The notes under the pieces were generated by a model. The model made no database searches and was not told the DNA's origin. It worked only from the letters and a program-made list of their open reading frames with translations. Source: Pontiella agarivorans (GTDB lineage Bacteria; Verrucomicrobiota; Kiritimatiellia; Kiritimatiellales; Pontiellaceae). Taken from it: a stretch of 64,000 nucleotides of DNA. Shown one piece after another: positions 9,401 to 18,274 of this stretch. How positions within the stretch are numbered: position 1 is the first letter of the stretch; the number at the start of each line of letters is the position of its first letter. Location of the stretch: assembly GCF_034531395.1 (NCBI RefSeq), contig NZ_JARVCO010000010.1, positions 1,054,001 through 1,118,000 on the forward strand. The letters run 5' to 3'. A program made the position numbers and the translations under genes.

Positions 9401-9703
9401 GAAGCGGGCGATTTCCAGGCGATGGCGGTAACCGAGCATTCGGAACTGTCCTTCTATCGCGGTCTCTCGCTGATGGAGCTCGGGCGGATGGAGGAAGCGA
9501 ACGCCTTGTTTGCTGATCTGAAGGCGTTTGCGGAACGTGAAATGACGCAGCCTGCGACGATCGATTATTTTGCAACGTCTTTGCCGCTGCTGCTTGTGTT
9601 TGAAGAAAATATGGATCAGGTCCGTCGGGCGGAAATGATGAATCTGATAGAGCTGGCGGATCAGGGACTGGAGCATATTGCCTATGAAAAAACGGGTTGT
9701 TAA
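6485..9703 (+). CDS. DUF5107 domain protein with C-terminal TPR repeats
   Basis: A 1072-aa protein with no signal peptide. The N-terminal part (about 30-340) matches DUF5107, thought to have a galactose-mutarotase-like fold; W-L-S-G-G-V-E-F-N-W-P and H-R-P motifs lie around residues 115-130. From about residue 480 to the end there are many tetratricopeptide-like repeats (for example A-H-Y-Y-L-G-L-V-R-R-F-Q-G and A-H-R-N-L-G-I-A-Y-W-N). Such proteins recur beside glycosidases and sulfatases in PVC bacteria and Bacteroidota; their role is unproven. It overlaps the pseudogene by four bases and the sulfatase start by 20 bases, so translational coupling is likely. Confidence 0.85.
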   Translation: MNKISAKRETLTLPTYGLGEPEKNPLFFEKRVYQGSCGKVYPVPFVDKVFDEPEPQKYDAVHLENDYVRLVMLPEIGGRIFLGQDKVNNDYDFFYRQNEIKPALVGLAGPWLSGGVEFNWPQHHRPGTYMPTDVEIEEEACGARTVWMSEHDPLNRMKGMHGIRIQPDSALIELKARIYNRTPFMQTFLWWANVAAEVHDNYQSFFPPDVHYVADHAVRAQSFFPIAKNDYYGVDYARRPGANDLSWYKNIPVPTSYMVCDTDFDFFGGYDYDAQGGFIHVANKHIAPGKKQWTWGNEEFGWAWDRELTDRIGPTGRAAPYVELMAGVYTDNQPDFTYLMPYETKTFSQYWWPYKKIGPVQNATKDAAVRLVQNDDGTLDLGAVASRRINGARIVLRAGETVLLEETVDLSPDQPWHRPAFKFVGDDFQSLELSVEGFIAYRPILVNEQKRKRDVATEPPMPEEILTVEELYLTAEHLEQNRHPTRYPEIYWDEILRRDPMDVRTNISYGRRKLNQGLLDEAADHFETAIKRLTRRHPNPYTGEAHYYLGLVRRFQGLEKEAYAAFYKSTWNYAWRAAAYYELAMLDCKKGDFFRALEHCEASLDTNRQNNKALVLKALAMNKLGQDGCRELEALLKADPLDHWARHASGDSAGFLAKTRNDAQTVLDVAYDYADAGFVDEAIQVLELHHAHDVQNVAVPNPLSTSQLTHYALAWLKNDFQTLEKARTLGPDYMFPSRLHDQLMLEWALGQGSGPDRNAAYGLGNYYFDKKRYEDAIACWEKVPDFATAHRNLGIAYWNVRNDGEAARAAYLRALELAPSDARIFAEYDQLRAKLGDPAEDRLETLLAHRALVDERDDCSVALAELFNATGQAEKALDLVLNRRFHPWEGGEGKVLKQYTTAMLLLGQAALKNGDAADALQYFERAMQAPDNLGEAYHLLQAKADVNYWKGKALRALGREAEAVDQFEASANEAGDFQAMAVTEHSELSFYRGLSLMELGRMEEANALFADLKAFAEREMTQPATIDYFATSLPLLLVFEENMDQVRRAEMMNLIELADQGLEHIAYEKTGC

Positions 9704-11255
9704 CGGGCTGCTGTGGTTAACCGTACTGCTGCTTCCTGTCGCGAAGGGGGCTGTGGATTTCTCCTGCCCCAATGTGGTTGTGATTATCGCGGATGATCTG
9801 GGGTATGCGGATATGGCGTTTCTGCCGGATGCGCCTGCTGATGTGAAGCATTACGGTACGCCCGGGTTTGATCGGCTGGCTGCGAGCGGAACGTATTTCC
9901 GGAATGCCTACGCGGCGGGGCCGATCTGCAGTGTGTCTCGCGCCGGATTGCTTACGGGGTGCTATCCGTACCGTTGGGGAAACTATTACTTCGGGCAGGG
10001 GCAGTTGCCTGAAGAAATCCAGACTCTGCCGGAAGCCCTGCATCAGGCGGGGTATGCAACGGCGAAGGTGGGGAAGACACATCTGGATGGCTGGGGCCAA
10101 AAAGCGTTTCCGTCCTTGCACGGATTTGAAGAGTATCTCGGGTTTTTCGGCGGAACATGGGACTACATTCGGCTCAGTCAGAAAGATGTGAATGCCTACA
10201 AGGGCCGTGCCGGGTTTAAGTGGATGGGGCATCAGCTGGTCGGACCGTTGATTCAGTCGGCGGGGTATGGAACCGGGCGGAATGAAGCAACACGGGTCTC
10301 TTTTGAAAATGATTTTTCGACGCGTATTTTTACGGATAAAGCCTGTGAATATCTGGAGCGGAACAAAGATGGAAAGCCGTTTTATCTGCATATTTCCTAC
10401 AACGCCGTACATCATCCGACCTATGTGGTGGAAGAAAGCTGGGCAAAAAAGGTCGGGGCGCGTTATGTCCCGTGGGATCGAGAAGCTGAGGAGTGGTCGT
10501 TTCCGTATTGGGATCCAGACAAAGAAACCAATGATGAGTTCCATACGAAGTGGGGGCATATGGGTGAAATCGACAAGGAGGGCCGTCGATGTTATCTGGC
10601 TAATCTGCTGGCGCTGGATTTTGGTATTTCCAAACTGCTGGATACGCTGGAGAAAACCGGGTTGCGGGAAAATACGCTCGTCGTTTTTATGTCGGACAAC
10701 GGCGGGACAATTAATACCTATGCCAACAATGCACCATTGCGCGGCTATAAATATATGTATGGCGAGGGCGGTATCCGAATTCCGATGATCATTAGTCTGC
10801 CAGGCACCTTTCCGCAGGGAGCGGTTAATAATAAAGCACTGGTTTCGGGCATGGATATTTTCCCGACCATTGCCGAGCTGGCGGGAGCGGATGTTCCGAA
10901 CGGTCTGGATGGGAAAAGCATTCTGCCGGTTTTGATGGGCGAAAAAGAAACCAATCACGAATGGCTGGTTTGGGCGAGGGATAAAGATAAATGGGTGATC
11001 CGGAATGGAAAATGGAAGCTGACGCATAATGCGGGTTGGATGCATAGCAGTTTCAAGCTCAATGAAGAGGGTGATGCGTTGCAGGCGGAACCGGTCCGGT
11101 ATCCTGACGGAGTGCAGTTATTCAATTTGGAGAACGATATCGGAGAGAGCGTGAATTTGATTGCACAGCATCCCGAAGTGGCTGAGGAAATGAATCGGCT
11201 CTACAAAGACTGGGAGGCTCAGATGCCGGAACCATTTAAAATGAAGAGGAAATGA
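9684..11255 (+). CDS. Secreted sulfatase (family S1, arylsulfatase A-like)
   Basis: A 523-aa enzyme hydrolysing sulfate esters, most likely on algal or host polysaccharides. The ATG at 9684 gives a clean signal peptide (about 1-22); a TTG two codons earlier is possible. Metal-binding Asp37-Asp38 lie in I-I-A-D-D-L-G. The activation motif is C82-S-V-S-R-A-G-L-L-T-G: Cys82 is the residue converted to formylglycine, but position 3 is Val where the family normally has Pro or Ala. Later motifs (V-F-M-S-D-N-G-G near residue 336) complete the active site. It sits between DUF5107/TPR and GH2 genes. An FGE-type gene lies at 19744. Confidence 0.92.
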   Translation: MKKRVVNGLLWLTVLLLPVAKGAVDFSCPNVVVIIADDLGYADMAFLPDAPADVKHYGTPGFDRLAASGTYFRNAYAAGPICSVSRAGLLTGCYPYRWGNYYFGQGQLPEEIQTLPEALHQAGYATAKVGKTHLDGWGQKAFPSLHGFEEYLGFFGGTWDYIRLSQKDVNAYKGRAGFKWMGHQLVGPLIQSAGYGTGRNEATRVSFENDFSTRIFTDKACEYLERNKDGKPFYLHISYNAVHHPTYVVEESWAKKVGARYVPWDREAEEWSFPYWDPDKETNDEFHTKWGHMGEIDKEGRRCYLANLLALDFGISKLLDTLEKTGLRENTLVVFMSDNGGTINTYANNAPLRGYKYMYGEGGIRIPMIISLPGTFPQGAVNNKALVSGMDIFPTIAELAGADVPNGLDGKSILPVLMGEKETNHEWLVWARDKDKWVIRNGKWKLTHNAGWMHSSFKLNEEGDALQAEPVRYPDGVQLFNLENDIGESVNLIAQHPEVAEEMNRLYKDWEAQMPEPFKMKRK

Positions 11256-11318
11256 CCGGATATCAGAACGTAAACGATAGAAACGAAAAGATGATTTATG
11301 AAATTTGGAGGGTTTAAG

Positions 11319-14300
11319 ATGAATAAAATAATGAAGATCGGATTGCTTGTCATGTCGGGGGCATTTGCTGCCGGAGGGTTCGCGAAACCGGATTATGCAC
11401 CCGCATATATTCCGCCTGTTGCAAACGGCAATGCCGAGGTGGCCGTGGGGGTAAACGGAGTAGATTTGTCGGGTACCTGGACGATCCGGCTGGACGACGA
11501 AAAGTATCCGGTGGGTGAACAGGAGCAGTGGTTTAATCAGACGGGGTTTTCCGAAAAAATAAATCTGCCGGATGCACTGCAGAATGCAGGTTTCGGAAGT
11601 CCGGTCAGCGTTGATACCGAATGGATGGGGGTTTCCGGACAGCATCTTTGGTTTACCAAAAAATATGATCAATACCGGGTACCCGGAAATATCAAGGTAC
11701 CGTTTTTTCTGCAGCCGGAACGCCGGTTTATCGGCGATGCCTGGTATCAGAAAACCCTGACGGTGGAGAAGGGGGCTGCAAAAGGAAGAGATCTGATTCT
11801 GACGCTGGAGCGTCCGCATTGGGAATCGACCGTCTGGCTGGATGGGAAATTGATTGGATCAAACAATTCGCTGGGGGTTCCTCACGTATTTAATCTGGGG
11901 CGCGATATTCCGGCCGGAGATCATAATCTGGTCGTTAAGGTAAACAATACATTACTGCTGCCGGTGGGCAGTCGCGCGCATAGTGTTTCAGATGAAACGC
12001 AGGGCGCGTGGAATGGGGTGATCGGTGAACTCCGGCTGGATTGGCGCAGTCCGGTTTACATGAAAAAGATACATGTGGCCACGGACTATAAAACGCGTAC
12101 GGCCGATATTAACGTGTCGATTATGAACGAGGCCGGGGGCTCCCGGCATGCGGTAATCCGGGTTGGAAAAGAAGCGGAAAAATTAAATCTGAAACCGGGA
12201 CTGAATGTCTTCACCACTCAGGTTCAGTTTGCGGAGGATGCGGAATTGTGGAGCGAGTTTCATCCGGTGCTGCATGATTTGAAGGTGGATTTGAAAACAA
12301 AGTGGGGAGTCGAAACGGAAGCGTTGAAGGTGGGCATCCGGAATATTGAAGCCGCGGGAACAAAATTTCTGATTAACGGTCATGAAACCTTCATGCGCGG
12401 AACGCTGGACTGCTGTATTTTTCCAAAGACCGGCTATCCGCCGATGGATAAAGCGAGCTGGTTGACGCATTTGGGGAAGATGAAGACTTCGGGCATCAAT
12501 CATGTACGTTTTCATTCCTGGTGTCCGCCGGAAGCTGCGTTCGAGGCGGGCGATGAACTGGGGATGTATCTGATGCCGGAGATCGGTATCTGGGGCGACC
12601 CCTCCAATCCCGCATTCGGGAACTGGGTGGAAGAGGAGGGAAAACGGATTATTGATGCTTATGGCAACCATCCTTCTTTCTGCTTTTTAACGCATGGAAA
12701 TGAACCGTGGCGCACCGGTAACAATAAGCCGTTTCTTACAGAACTGACCCGGAAAATGAAGGCCTTTGACTCGCGTATGCTGCATACCGGAGCGGCCAAT
12801 ACGATCCAGACAGAGGAAGATGAGTTTACCTGCGTGGCTTTTCCGCGCGGTCCCTACGGCTGGAAGGGTCGTGGCTATTCCCCGGAATACACGAATCCCT
12901 TCATTCAGCATGAGCCGGGGCAGTGGTGCGTCTATCCAAACTTTGATGAAATGAAAAAATATACCGGTCCGCTGAAACCGAAAAATTTTGAAATTTTCCT
13001 GGAGCAGGCAGAGGAAAACGGCGTGCTGCCGCAATGGAAGGATTTTCTGTATGCCTCCGGAAAACTGCAGGCGCTTTGCTATAAAGAAGATTGTGAGGCG
13101 GCGCTGGCATCCGACGGGGTTGCCGGCACACAGTTGCTGGGAATTTCCGACTTTTCCGGACAGGGGACCTCACTGGTCGGTTATCTGGATGCTTTTCTGG
13201 ATGAGAAGGGATATCTGACCAAAGCGGAGTTTTCCAAACATTGGAACTGGAGCGTGCCGCTGGTGCGCATGAAGCGCTATGTCTATACCAATTCGGATTC
13301 GATCAGTGCACCGGTAATTTATGCCTACTTCGGTGAAAAGAAACTGAAAAACCAAACGCTGATCTGGACAGTGAAGGATGCTGCAGGAACGGTCTGTTTA
13401 TCCGGAGAGTTTACCGGTGTGAACATGGAGAGCGGACGTAACCGGATCGGGGAGGTGAATATTCCGCTGAAAGGTTTAAACGCTCCGGCTGAATATGTGC
13501 TCTCCCTGCAACTGAAAAATACCGGAATCGAGAACAGCTGGGAATTCATGGTGTGCGAAGATGCGCCGAAAATCGACTGCGAAGACGTGGTGATTCGCCG
13601 TAGTATCGATGACGCGCTCAGGGCTGACCTCAAGGCTGGCAAATCGGTTCTGTTTATGCCGAATGAGTTCAGCCTGGCTCATCCACGCACAAGTTTTGAG
13701 CCGGTATATTGGAATCTGTTTCTGTTCTCGCATAATAAAGACCGGGTTACGCTGGGTACGCTGATTGATGACGATCATCCCGTCTTCCGCAATTTTCCGA
13801 CGAAAAACCACACGACATGGAACTGGGAATATATTCTCAAGAACTCCTATGGGCTGGTGATGCAGAACCTGCCAAAAGGCGGAATGATTGTTCAGCCGAT
13901 CGATGACTGGAATGAAAACCGACGGCTCGGTTTTATGATGGAATACAGAGTCGGACCGGGAAAAATGCTGTTCTGTATGGCGGATCTGATTGGGCTGCAG
14001 GATAAGGATCCCGCGGCAAAACAGTTGCTGAGCTCCATACTCGGTTATATGAACAGCGACGCCTTTGCTCCTTCTACTGAATTGGACCTGAAGGCCCTTT
14101 CGGATGCGCTGGAATATTCGAGCAATTCCTCCATGCTGGCAAATCTCGGGGCATCCATGAAGGGGGTGAGCCATCAGTGGAACAACTCGCATTATGAAGC
14201 AATCGACGGGGATCACGGAACATACTGGAACGGAAAATTTGATGGCTCAGGTTTCATTACGATTGATCTGGGTAAAGCCACCAAATTACAAGGCGTTTCG

Positions 14301-14543
14301 CTCACCGACACCAATCTGAAAGAGATTACCATCAGAATGGGCAATGATCCGGAACAGCTTACCTCGGTTCTGCTGACGAATGATTCCACGGTCATAACGT
14401 TGAACGAGGAAGACCGAAAGAAAACGCAGAAGATCGGCTTCAAACAAGAGGAAACCGGCCGCTATCTTCAGATTGATATCCGGAGTATCTATGGGCAGAC
14501 CATCCGGTTCGGTGAGATGGATGTCATCTTTGTGCTTTTTTAA
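11319..14543 (+). CDS. Secreted glycoside hydrolase family 2 enzyme with CBM32-like domain
   Basis: A 1074-aa beta-galactosidase/beta-glucuronidase-type enzyme. The start at 11319 has a GGAGGG sequence six bases upstream, unlike the ATG at 11298. A signal peptide covers about 1-23. GH2 domains follow: sugar-binding jelly roll (about 45-240), Ig-like domain (to about 335), and a TIM barrel with acid/base Glu462 (H-G-N-E-P-W) and probable nucleophile Glu532 (Q-H-E-P-G). A C-terminal segment (about 950-1074) with Y-W-N-G-K and I-D-L-G-K-A-T resembles an F5/8 type C (CBM32) carbohydrate-binding domain. Specificity cannot be read from the sequence. Confidence 0.88.
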   Translation: MNKIMKIGLLVMSGAFAAGGFAKPDYAPAYIPPVANGNAEVAVGVNGVDLSGTWTIRLDDEKYPVGEQEQWFNQTGFSEKINLPDALQNAGFGSPVSVDTEWMGVSGQHLWFTKKYDQYRVPGNIKVPFFLQPERRFIGDAWYQKTLTVEKGAAKGRDLILTLERPHWESTVWLDGKLIGSNNSLGVPHVFNLGRDIPAGDHNLVVKVNNTLLLPVGSRAHSVSDETQGAWNGVIGELRLDWRSPVYMKKIHVATDYKTRTADINVSIMNEAGGSRHAVIRVGKEAEKLNLKPGLNVFTTQVQFAEDAELWSEFHPVLHDLKVDLKTKWGVETEALKVGIRNIEAAGTKFLINGHETFMRGTLDCCIFPKTGYPPMDKASWLTHLGKMKTSGINHVRFHSWCPPEAAFEAGDELGMYLMPEIGIWGDPSNPAFGNWVEEEGKRIIDAYGNHPSFCFLTHGNEPWRTGNNKPFLTELTRKMKAFDSRMLHTGAANTIQTEEDEFTCVAFPRGPYGWKGRGYSPEYTNPFIQHEPGQWCVYPNFDEMKKYTGPLKPKNFEIFLEQAEENGVLPQWKDFLYASGKLQALCYKEDCEAALASDGVAGTQLLGISDFSGQGTSLVGYLDAFLDEKGYLTKAEFSKHWNWSVPLVRMKRYVYTNSDSISAPVIYAYFGEKKLKNQTLIWTVKDAAGTVCLSGEFTGVNMESGRNRIGEVNIPLKGLNAPAEYVLSLQLKNTGIENSWEFMVCEDAPKIDCEDVVIRRSIDDALRADLKAGKSVLFMPNEFSLAHPRTSFEPVYWNLFLFSHNKDRVTLGTLIDDDHPVFRNFPTKNHTTWNWEYILKNSYGLVMQNLPKGGMIVQPIDDWNENRRLGFMMEYRVGPGKMLFCMADLIGLQDKDPAAKQLLSSILGYMNSDAFAPSTELDLKALSDALEYSSNSSMLANLGASMKGVSHQWNNSHYEAIDGDHGTYWNGKFDGSGFITIDLGKATKLQGVSLTDTNLKEITIRMGNDPEQLTSVLLTNDSTVITLNEEDRKKTQKIGFKQEETGRYLQIDIRSIYGQTIRFGEMDVIFVLF

Positions 14544-14566
14544 TCCCGCCACACCCGGAAAAAAAC

Positions 14567-14650
14567 GGGAGCAGGAGCGAGCGTTGAAAAGAGGCTTTGT
14601 GCGGGGAAAATAAACTTCCGCACATAGAACATTCGTTCGCTCCCGCTTTC
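14567..14650 (+). terminator. Composite hairpin downstream of the GH2 gene
   Basis: An outer stem GGAGCGAGCG/CGTTCGCTCC (one wobble pair) encloses an inner perfect 7-bp stem TGTGCGG/CCGCACA. It starts about 25 bp after the GH2 stop codon and is followed by CTTTCTT. It likely ends the sugar-utilisation transcript, though the T-tract is weak. Confidence 0.5.
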
Positions 14651-14651
14651 T

Positions 14652-14687
14652 TAAAATAAAAAAAGGTCAGCTTTTCAGCTGACCTTA
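14652..14687 (-). terminator. Intrinsic terminator of tRNA-Pro
   Basis: On the minus strand a 10-bp stem AAGGTCAGCT/AGCTGACCTT with a 4-nt loop is followed by a run of T with one interruption. It lies immediately 3' of the tRNA-Pro gene. Confidence 0.8.
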
Positions 14688-14690
14688 AAG

Positions 14691-14767
14691 TGGTCGGAGT
14701 GGAGGGATTCGAACCCCCGGCCTATTGCTCCCAAAGCAACCGCGCTACCAGACTGCGCTACACTCCG
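14691..14767 (-). tRNA. tRNA-Pro (anticodon TGG)
   Basis: The reverse strand folds as a cloverleaf with acceptor stem CGGAGTG/CACTCCG, a T-arm containing GGTTCGAATCC, and an anticodon arm GTTGC-loop-GCAAT whose 7-base loop TTTGGGA puts TGG at the anticodon. The CCA end is encoded (14691-14693), giving 77 nt. Confidence 0.95.
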
Positions 14768-14847
14768 ATGTGTTTCTGAGAGCGGGGAATATCGGGAAAA
14801 CCGGTGCTGAACGCAACCTATTTTTACAGGCAACTTCCGTTCCCTGT

Positions 14848-14910
14848 GAAATTCCGCCCGATGGGGCATCGGGCCTGCAGATGGAATGGCTGCAGGCCGC
14901 GGGGGCTTTT
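14848..14910. repeat. Tandem palindromes downstream of the SNF2 helicase gene
   Basis: Two neat dyads lie just past the helicase stop codon: a GCCCGATG/CATCGGGC stem and a GGCCTGCAG/CTGCAGGCC stem around a 9-base loop. They may end or stabilise the helicase transcript. A related GCCCGATGCCCC half occurs near 63178, so this may be a dispersed repeat. Confidence 0.5.
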
Positions 14911-14925
14911 TCCGGCGACTGCGGG

Positions 14926-17900
14926 CTATACGGACAGCAGTTCCTGGACGTCGTTCCAGGTGAGCGACTGGGCCATATCGGCATCTTTTTCCAGTGTGGC
15001 GTCGATGATGCTCTTTTTTTTCTGCTGCATCTGCAGGACCTTTTCTTCGACGGTTCCTTTGGTGATGAGCTTAATGGAATAGACGGTGTTTTTCTGGCCG
15101 ATGCGGTGTGCGCGGTCGGTGGCCTGGTCTTCGACGGCGGGATTCCACCACGGGTCGAAATGGATGACCATATCGGCGCCGGTGAGGTTGAGTCCGCTGC
15201 CGCCGGCTTTCAGGCTGATGAGAAAGAGCGGGATCGATCGGTCGGAATTGAACCGTTTAACCCGCTCCTGCCGGTCTTTGGTGGTGCCGTCGAGGTAGCA
15301 GTATTTCAGCGCCCGCGCCTCGAGCTCTTCGCGGATAATGGAGAGCATCGAGGTAAACTGGCTGAACACCAGAATACGGTGTCCGGCATCGAGGGCCTCG
15401 TTGACCAGTTCAAAAAACAGTTCCATTTTGGCCGACGGGAATTCGCTGGAAAGGCCCGGCAGTTTCAGCAGATCGAGGTGGCAGCAGGTCTGACGGAGCT
15501 GCAGCAGGATTTTGAGAATCTGCATGCGTGATTTATTGAAGCCCTGCTGGTCGACGAGGCCGGTGATTTCCTTTTTCGCACTTTCGGCCAGCTGTTTGTA
15601 TACCTTCGCCTGGTCGCCGCTGAGGGTGCAGTGGGCGACACGCTGGATTTTATCCGGCAGATCTTTGGCGACATCTTTTTTCAGGCGGCGCAGCAGGAAG
15701 GGGTGCAGTTTCCGGCGCAGGCGGATCTGCGCCAGTTCGGCATCGGGACCGCCGTTCTGAATCGGCAGTTCATAGTTTTCGCGGAAGGCTTTGTGATTGC
15801 CGAGATAACCGGGCATCAGAAAATCCATGATCGACCAGAGATCGGTCACGCTGTTTTCGATCGGTGTGCCGGACAGCACCAGCTTGTGATGCGCCGCCAC
15901 TTTTTTCACGGCGGTGGCATTCTGTGTGGTCCGGTTTTTAATGTGCTGCGCTTCATCGAGCACCACCACGGAAAAGGTGTGTTTCAGATATTCATCCAGA
16001 TCGCGGCGGATCAGCGCATAGGACGTGATAATGAGGTCCTGGTTTCCAAGGGTTGGAAAAAAGTCGTGGCGATCGGGGCCGTGCATTTTCTGTACCCGCA
16101 GATGCGGCACAAATTTTTCCGCTTCCTCCGCCCAGTTGTCGACCAGACTGGTGGGGCAGATGATCAGGGCGGGGGCATCGGTGGCCTGGTCATTTTCGCG
16201 TTCGAGCGACAGCCAGGTCAGCGTCTGCAGCGTTTTGCCCAGTCCCATTTCATCGGCCAGGATACCGGCAAAATTGGAGCGTTCCAAAAAGCGGAGCCAG
16301 TAGACGCCGTCTTTCTGATAGTCGCGCAGCGTCTTTTCCAGTTTGGGGCCGAGATCCACCGGCTCCACCTTGGCATCGCGGTTTTGCGCGTCGGCTTTGC
16401 TCATCCATTCCGGGGCACTTTCAATATCGATGCCGTCGAGCGACAGCAGCGACGACTGCACATAGGCCGCATGAATATCGTTCATTTTAAAGGTGCCGGG
16501 TTTTTCTCCGGCACCGACCGCGCAGTCAGAAAATACATCGCGCGCGGTTTCGATGGCGTTGATGTCGAGCAGGACGGTGCGGCCTTTTTTCTCCACAAAC
16601 GCTTCGCCCATATTAATGGCACGCTGGATTTCGGTTTCGTCGAGGCTGACCCCGCCGTCGGTTTCAAAATCATAGCCGACTTCGAAAAAGCCGTTACTGG
16701 CGGAATTATTAATGTGCACCACCGGAACGGTCGATTCGATATCGTCCATAAATGCGGCGATTTCGCCTTCGAGATCGATGCGCCAGCCCTTGCGCTTGAG
16801 CCGGGGCAGGGCGCCGCCGAGAAAATTCAGCACTTCGCGGTTGCCGCGGATCTGCATCAGCATATCGCCGCGGCGCCCGCGGAAGCCCAGCTCCGTGATG
16901 GTTTCCAGTGCTTTTTCCTCGGCCTCGGGATTGCGGACCTGGAATCCAAGCAGATCGTCGGAGGCCGGGACGGAAAAATGGCCTTTGGCATCCTCTTTTC
17001 CGGCGACGAGGCGGACGCCGTTGTATTCGGCATAGAGCGTGGCGGAAAGCGTGTGTTTCTGTCCGTCGACGACCAGCCGGAAGCGCGGTTTGGCGGGAGA
17101 GAGCGAGAGCATGTCGGGCGTGACGTTGCTCTCGATTTCGATCATGTTTCCAAGGGCTGGACGTTCATTTTTCATGAAGCCGGGAATGGCTTCGCGCGGA
17201 ATACGGACTTCGCCGTCGTAGATCGCGCGCATCGGGCCGGGCAGGACTTTTTCCAGGCGTTGGAAAATGCCGTCTTTCAGGACCCAGCCTGAACCGCCAC
17301 TCACAATGAAAGTATTTTTCTTACCACCCGCTTCGCTGGAGGTCTCGGAGGAGGTTCCTCTGTGTTCCTCTGTGTCCTCCGTGGTAAAGATCCGAAGCAC
17401 CAGTTCACCGGTAATTTCGTCGAGGGTCATTTGCAGGGAGGTGGCAACGGTGCCGTCGGCCGTCATAAGATAGCCGTCGATACCGCCTTCATAGATCGGT
17501 TTGCCGTCGCAGAGCTCAAGGATGTTGATGAAGTCGGCGAGGGTGGCTTCGAATTTGGCTTTGGCGGGGCCTTCGCAGATGTCTTCAATCACGAAGAGCA
17601 GGTTGTCGTCGGCCTCGCTCAGGGCGATGGGCTTTTTTTTCGGGACTTCGTTGAGCGGAATCACCTTGCCGTCGATTTCGACGGCGCAGCGCATCGGTAC
17701 GTTCTGCTCCGCCAGATTTTCGCGCCAGCTCTGTTTGAGAATGATGCGGAGTTCGGCGGGCGTGCCGTTGGGGTCGCGGGTGTGGTATTCCGAGTCATCA
17801 AATGAGGCAAGCCGTTCGGCGCGGCGTTTTTCTTCGGCCATTTTATCGACGCGGTGCGGGTCGGAATAGAGGCGGATGGCTTCGAGACCGAGGGCTACGA

Positions 17901-18147
17901 GGTGCGCACAGATTTTTCCCTCTTCCCGGTTGTCGCGGCAGGGGCAGTGGTTTTCCACAAAGCCGTCTTTGAGGACTTCGAATTTGCTGCGCATGCCGCG
18001 TATGCCGATGGCGAGCTGGCCGGTGACAAAGGGGTGGTCGTATTCAACGTTGTCGACCTTGCCTTTTTCAAAAAGGGTCATGCCTTTTTGGAAGGTGGCC
18101 GGTCCGGCCCAGTCTTTAAGGATTTTCTGTGTAAAGGGTACGTGCAT
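14926..18147 (-). CDS. SNF2-family DNA helicase/translocase with SWIM zinc finger
   Basis: A 1073-aa ATP-dependent DNA translocase of the bacterial SNF2 type. The N-terminus holds a SWIM zinc finger (Cys68, Cys70, Cys80, His82). The helicase core starts at about 605: Walker A G-L-G-K-T at 635-639, D-E-A-Q box at 731-734, and the C-terminal helicase domain with a D-R-A-H-R-I-G-Q motif near residue 1030. Residues about 254-277 (T-T-E-D-T-E-E-H-R followed by a Ser-rich stretch ending A-G-G-K-K) are encoded by a palindromic repeat inserted in frame; see 17321-17387. Likely role is DNA repair or transcription-linked remodelling; the partner is unknown. Confidence 0.9.
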   Translation of the reverse strand: MHVPFTQKILKDWAGPATFQKGMTLFEKGKVDNVEYDHPFVTGQLAIGIRGMRSKFEVLKDGFVENHCPCRDNREEGKICAHLVALGLEAIRLYSDPHRVDKMAEEKRRAERLASFDDSEYHTRDPNGTPAELRIILKQSWRENLAEQNVPMRCAVEIDGKVIPLNEVPKKKPIALSEADDNLLFVIEDICEGPAKAKFEATLADFINILELCDGKPIYEGGIDGYLMTADGTVATSLQMTLDEITGELVLRIFTTEDTEEHRGTSSETSSEAGGKKNTFIVSGGSGWVLKDGIFQRLEKVLPGPMRAIYDGEVRIPREAIPGFMKNERPALGNMIEIESNVTPDMLSLSPAKPRFRLVVDGQKHTLSATLYAEYNGVRLVAGKEDAKGHFSVPASDDLLGFQVRNPEAEEKALETITELGFRGRRGDMLMQIRGNREVLNFLGGALPRLKRKGWRIDLEGEIAAFMDDIESTVPVVHINNSASNGFFEVGYDFETDGGVSLDETEIQRAINMGEAFVEKKGRTVLLDINAIETARDVFSDCAVGAGEKPGTFKMNDIHAAYVQSSLLSLDGIDIESAPEWMSKADAQNRDAKVEPVDLGPKLEKTLRDYQKDGVYWLRFLERSNFAGILADEMGLGKTLQTLTWLSLERENDQATDAPALIICPTSLVDNWAEEAEKFVPHLRVQKMHGPDRHDFFPTLGNQDLIITSYALIRRDLDEYLKHTFSVVVLDEAQHIKNRTTQNATAVKKVAAHHKLVLSGTPIENSVTDLWSIMDFLMPGYLGNHKAFRENYELPIQNGGPDAELAQIRLRRKLHPFLLRRLKKDVAKDLPDKIQRVAHCTLSGDQAKVYKQLAESAKKEITGLVDQQGFNKSRMQILKILLQLRQTCCHLDLLKLPGLSSEFPSAKMELFFELVNEALDAGHRILVFSQFTSMLSIIREELEARALKYCYLDGTTKDRQERVKRFNSDRSIPLFLISLKAGGSGLNLTGADMVIHFDPWWNPAVEDQATDRAHRIGQKNTVYSIKLITKGTVEEKVLQMQQKKKSIIDATLEKDADMAQSLTWNDVQELLSV
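17321..17387. repeat. Palindromic element inserted in frame in the SNF2 gene
   Basis: A 67-bp element bounded by TTACCAC and its inverse GTGGTAA. Its first 22 bp (17321-17342) are identical to 51599-51620 inside nifN, and the rest is built from TCTGTGTTCCTC-type units. It adds 20-24 codons without breaking the reading frame. Its boundaries were judged only from the two copies in this window. Confidence 0.75.
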
Positions 18148-18274
18148 AATGAATCAGTTTTAAGTTGGTTGTTTGGCGTTTGAAGTGGAATACAAAACCT
18201 GCTTTTCCTCCAAACTTCAAACACCAAACTGCCTGACTTGCACCAGGCGACCGTTTGCGTGTAAAAACGGAACC

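Noticed and set aside
7049-9772. Long minus-strand open frames opposite the DUF5107/TPR gene (about 500 and 390 codons)
   Set aside because: They are antisense to a clear coding sequence, lack ribosome-binding sites and show no protein-like composition; they arise from codon bias in the real gene.
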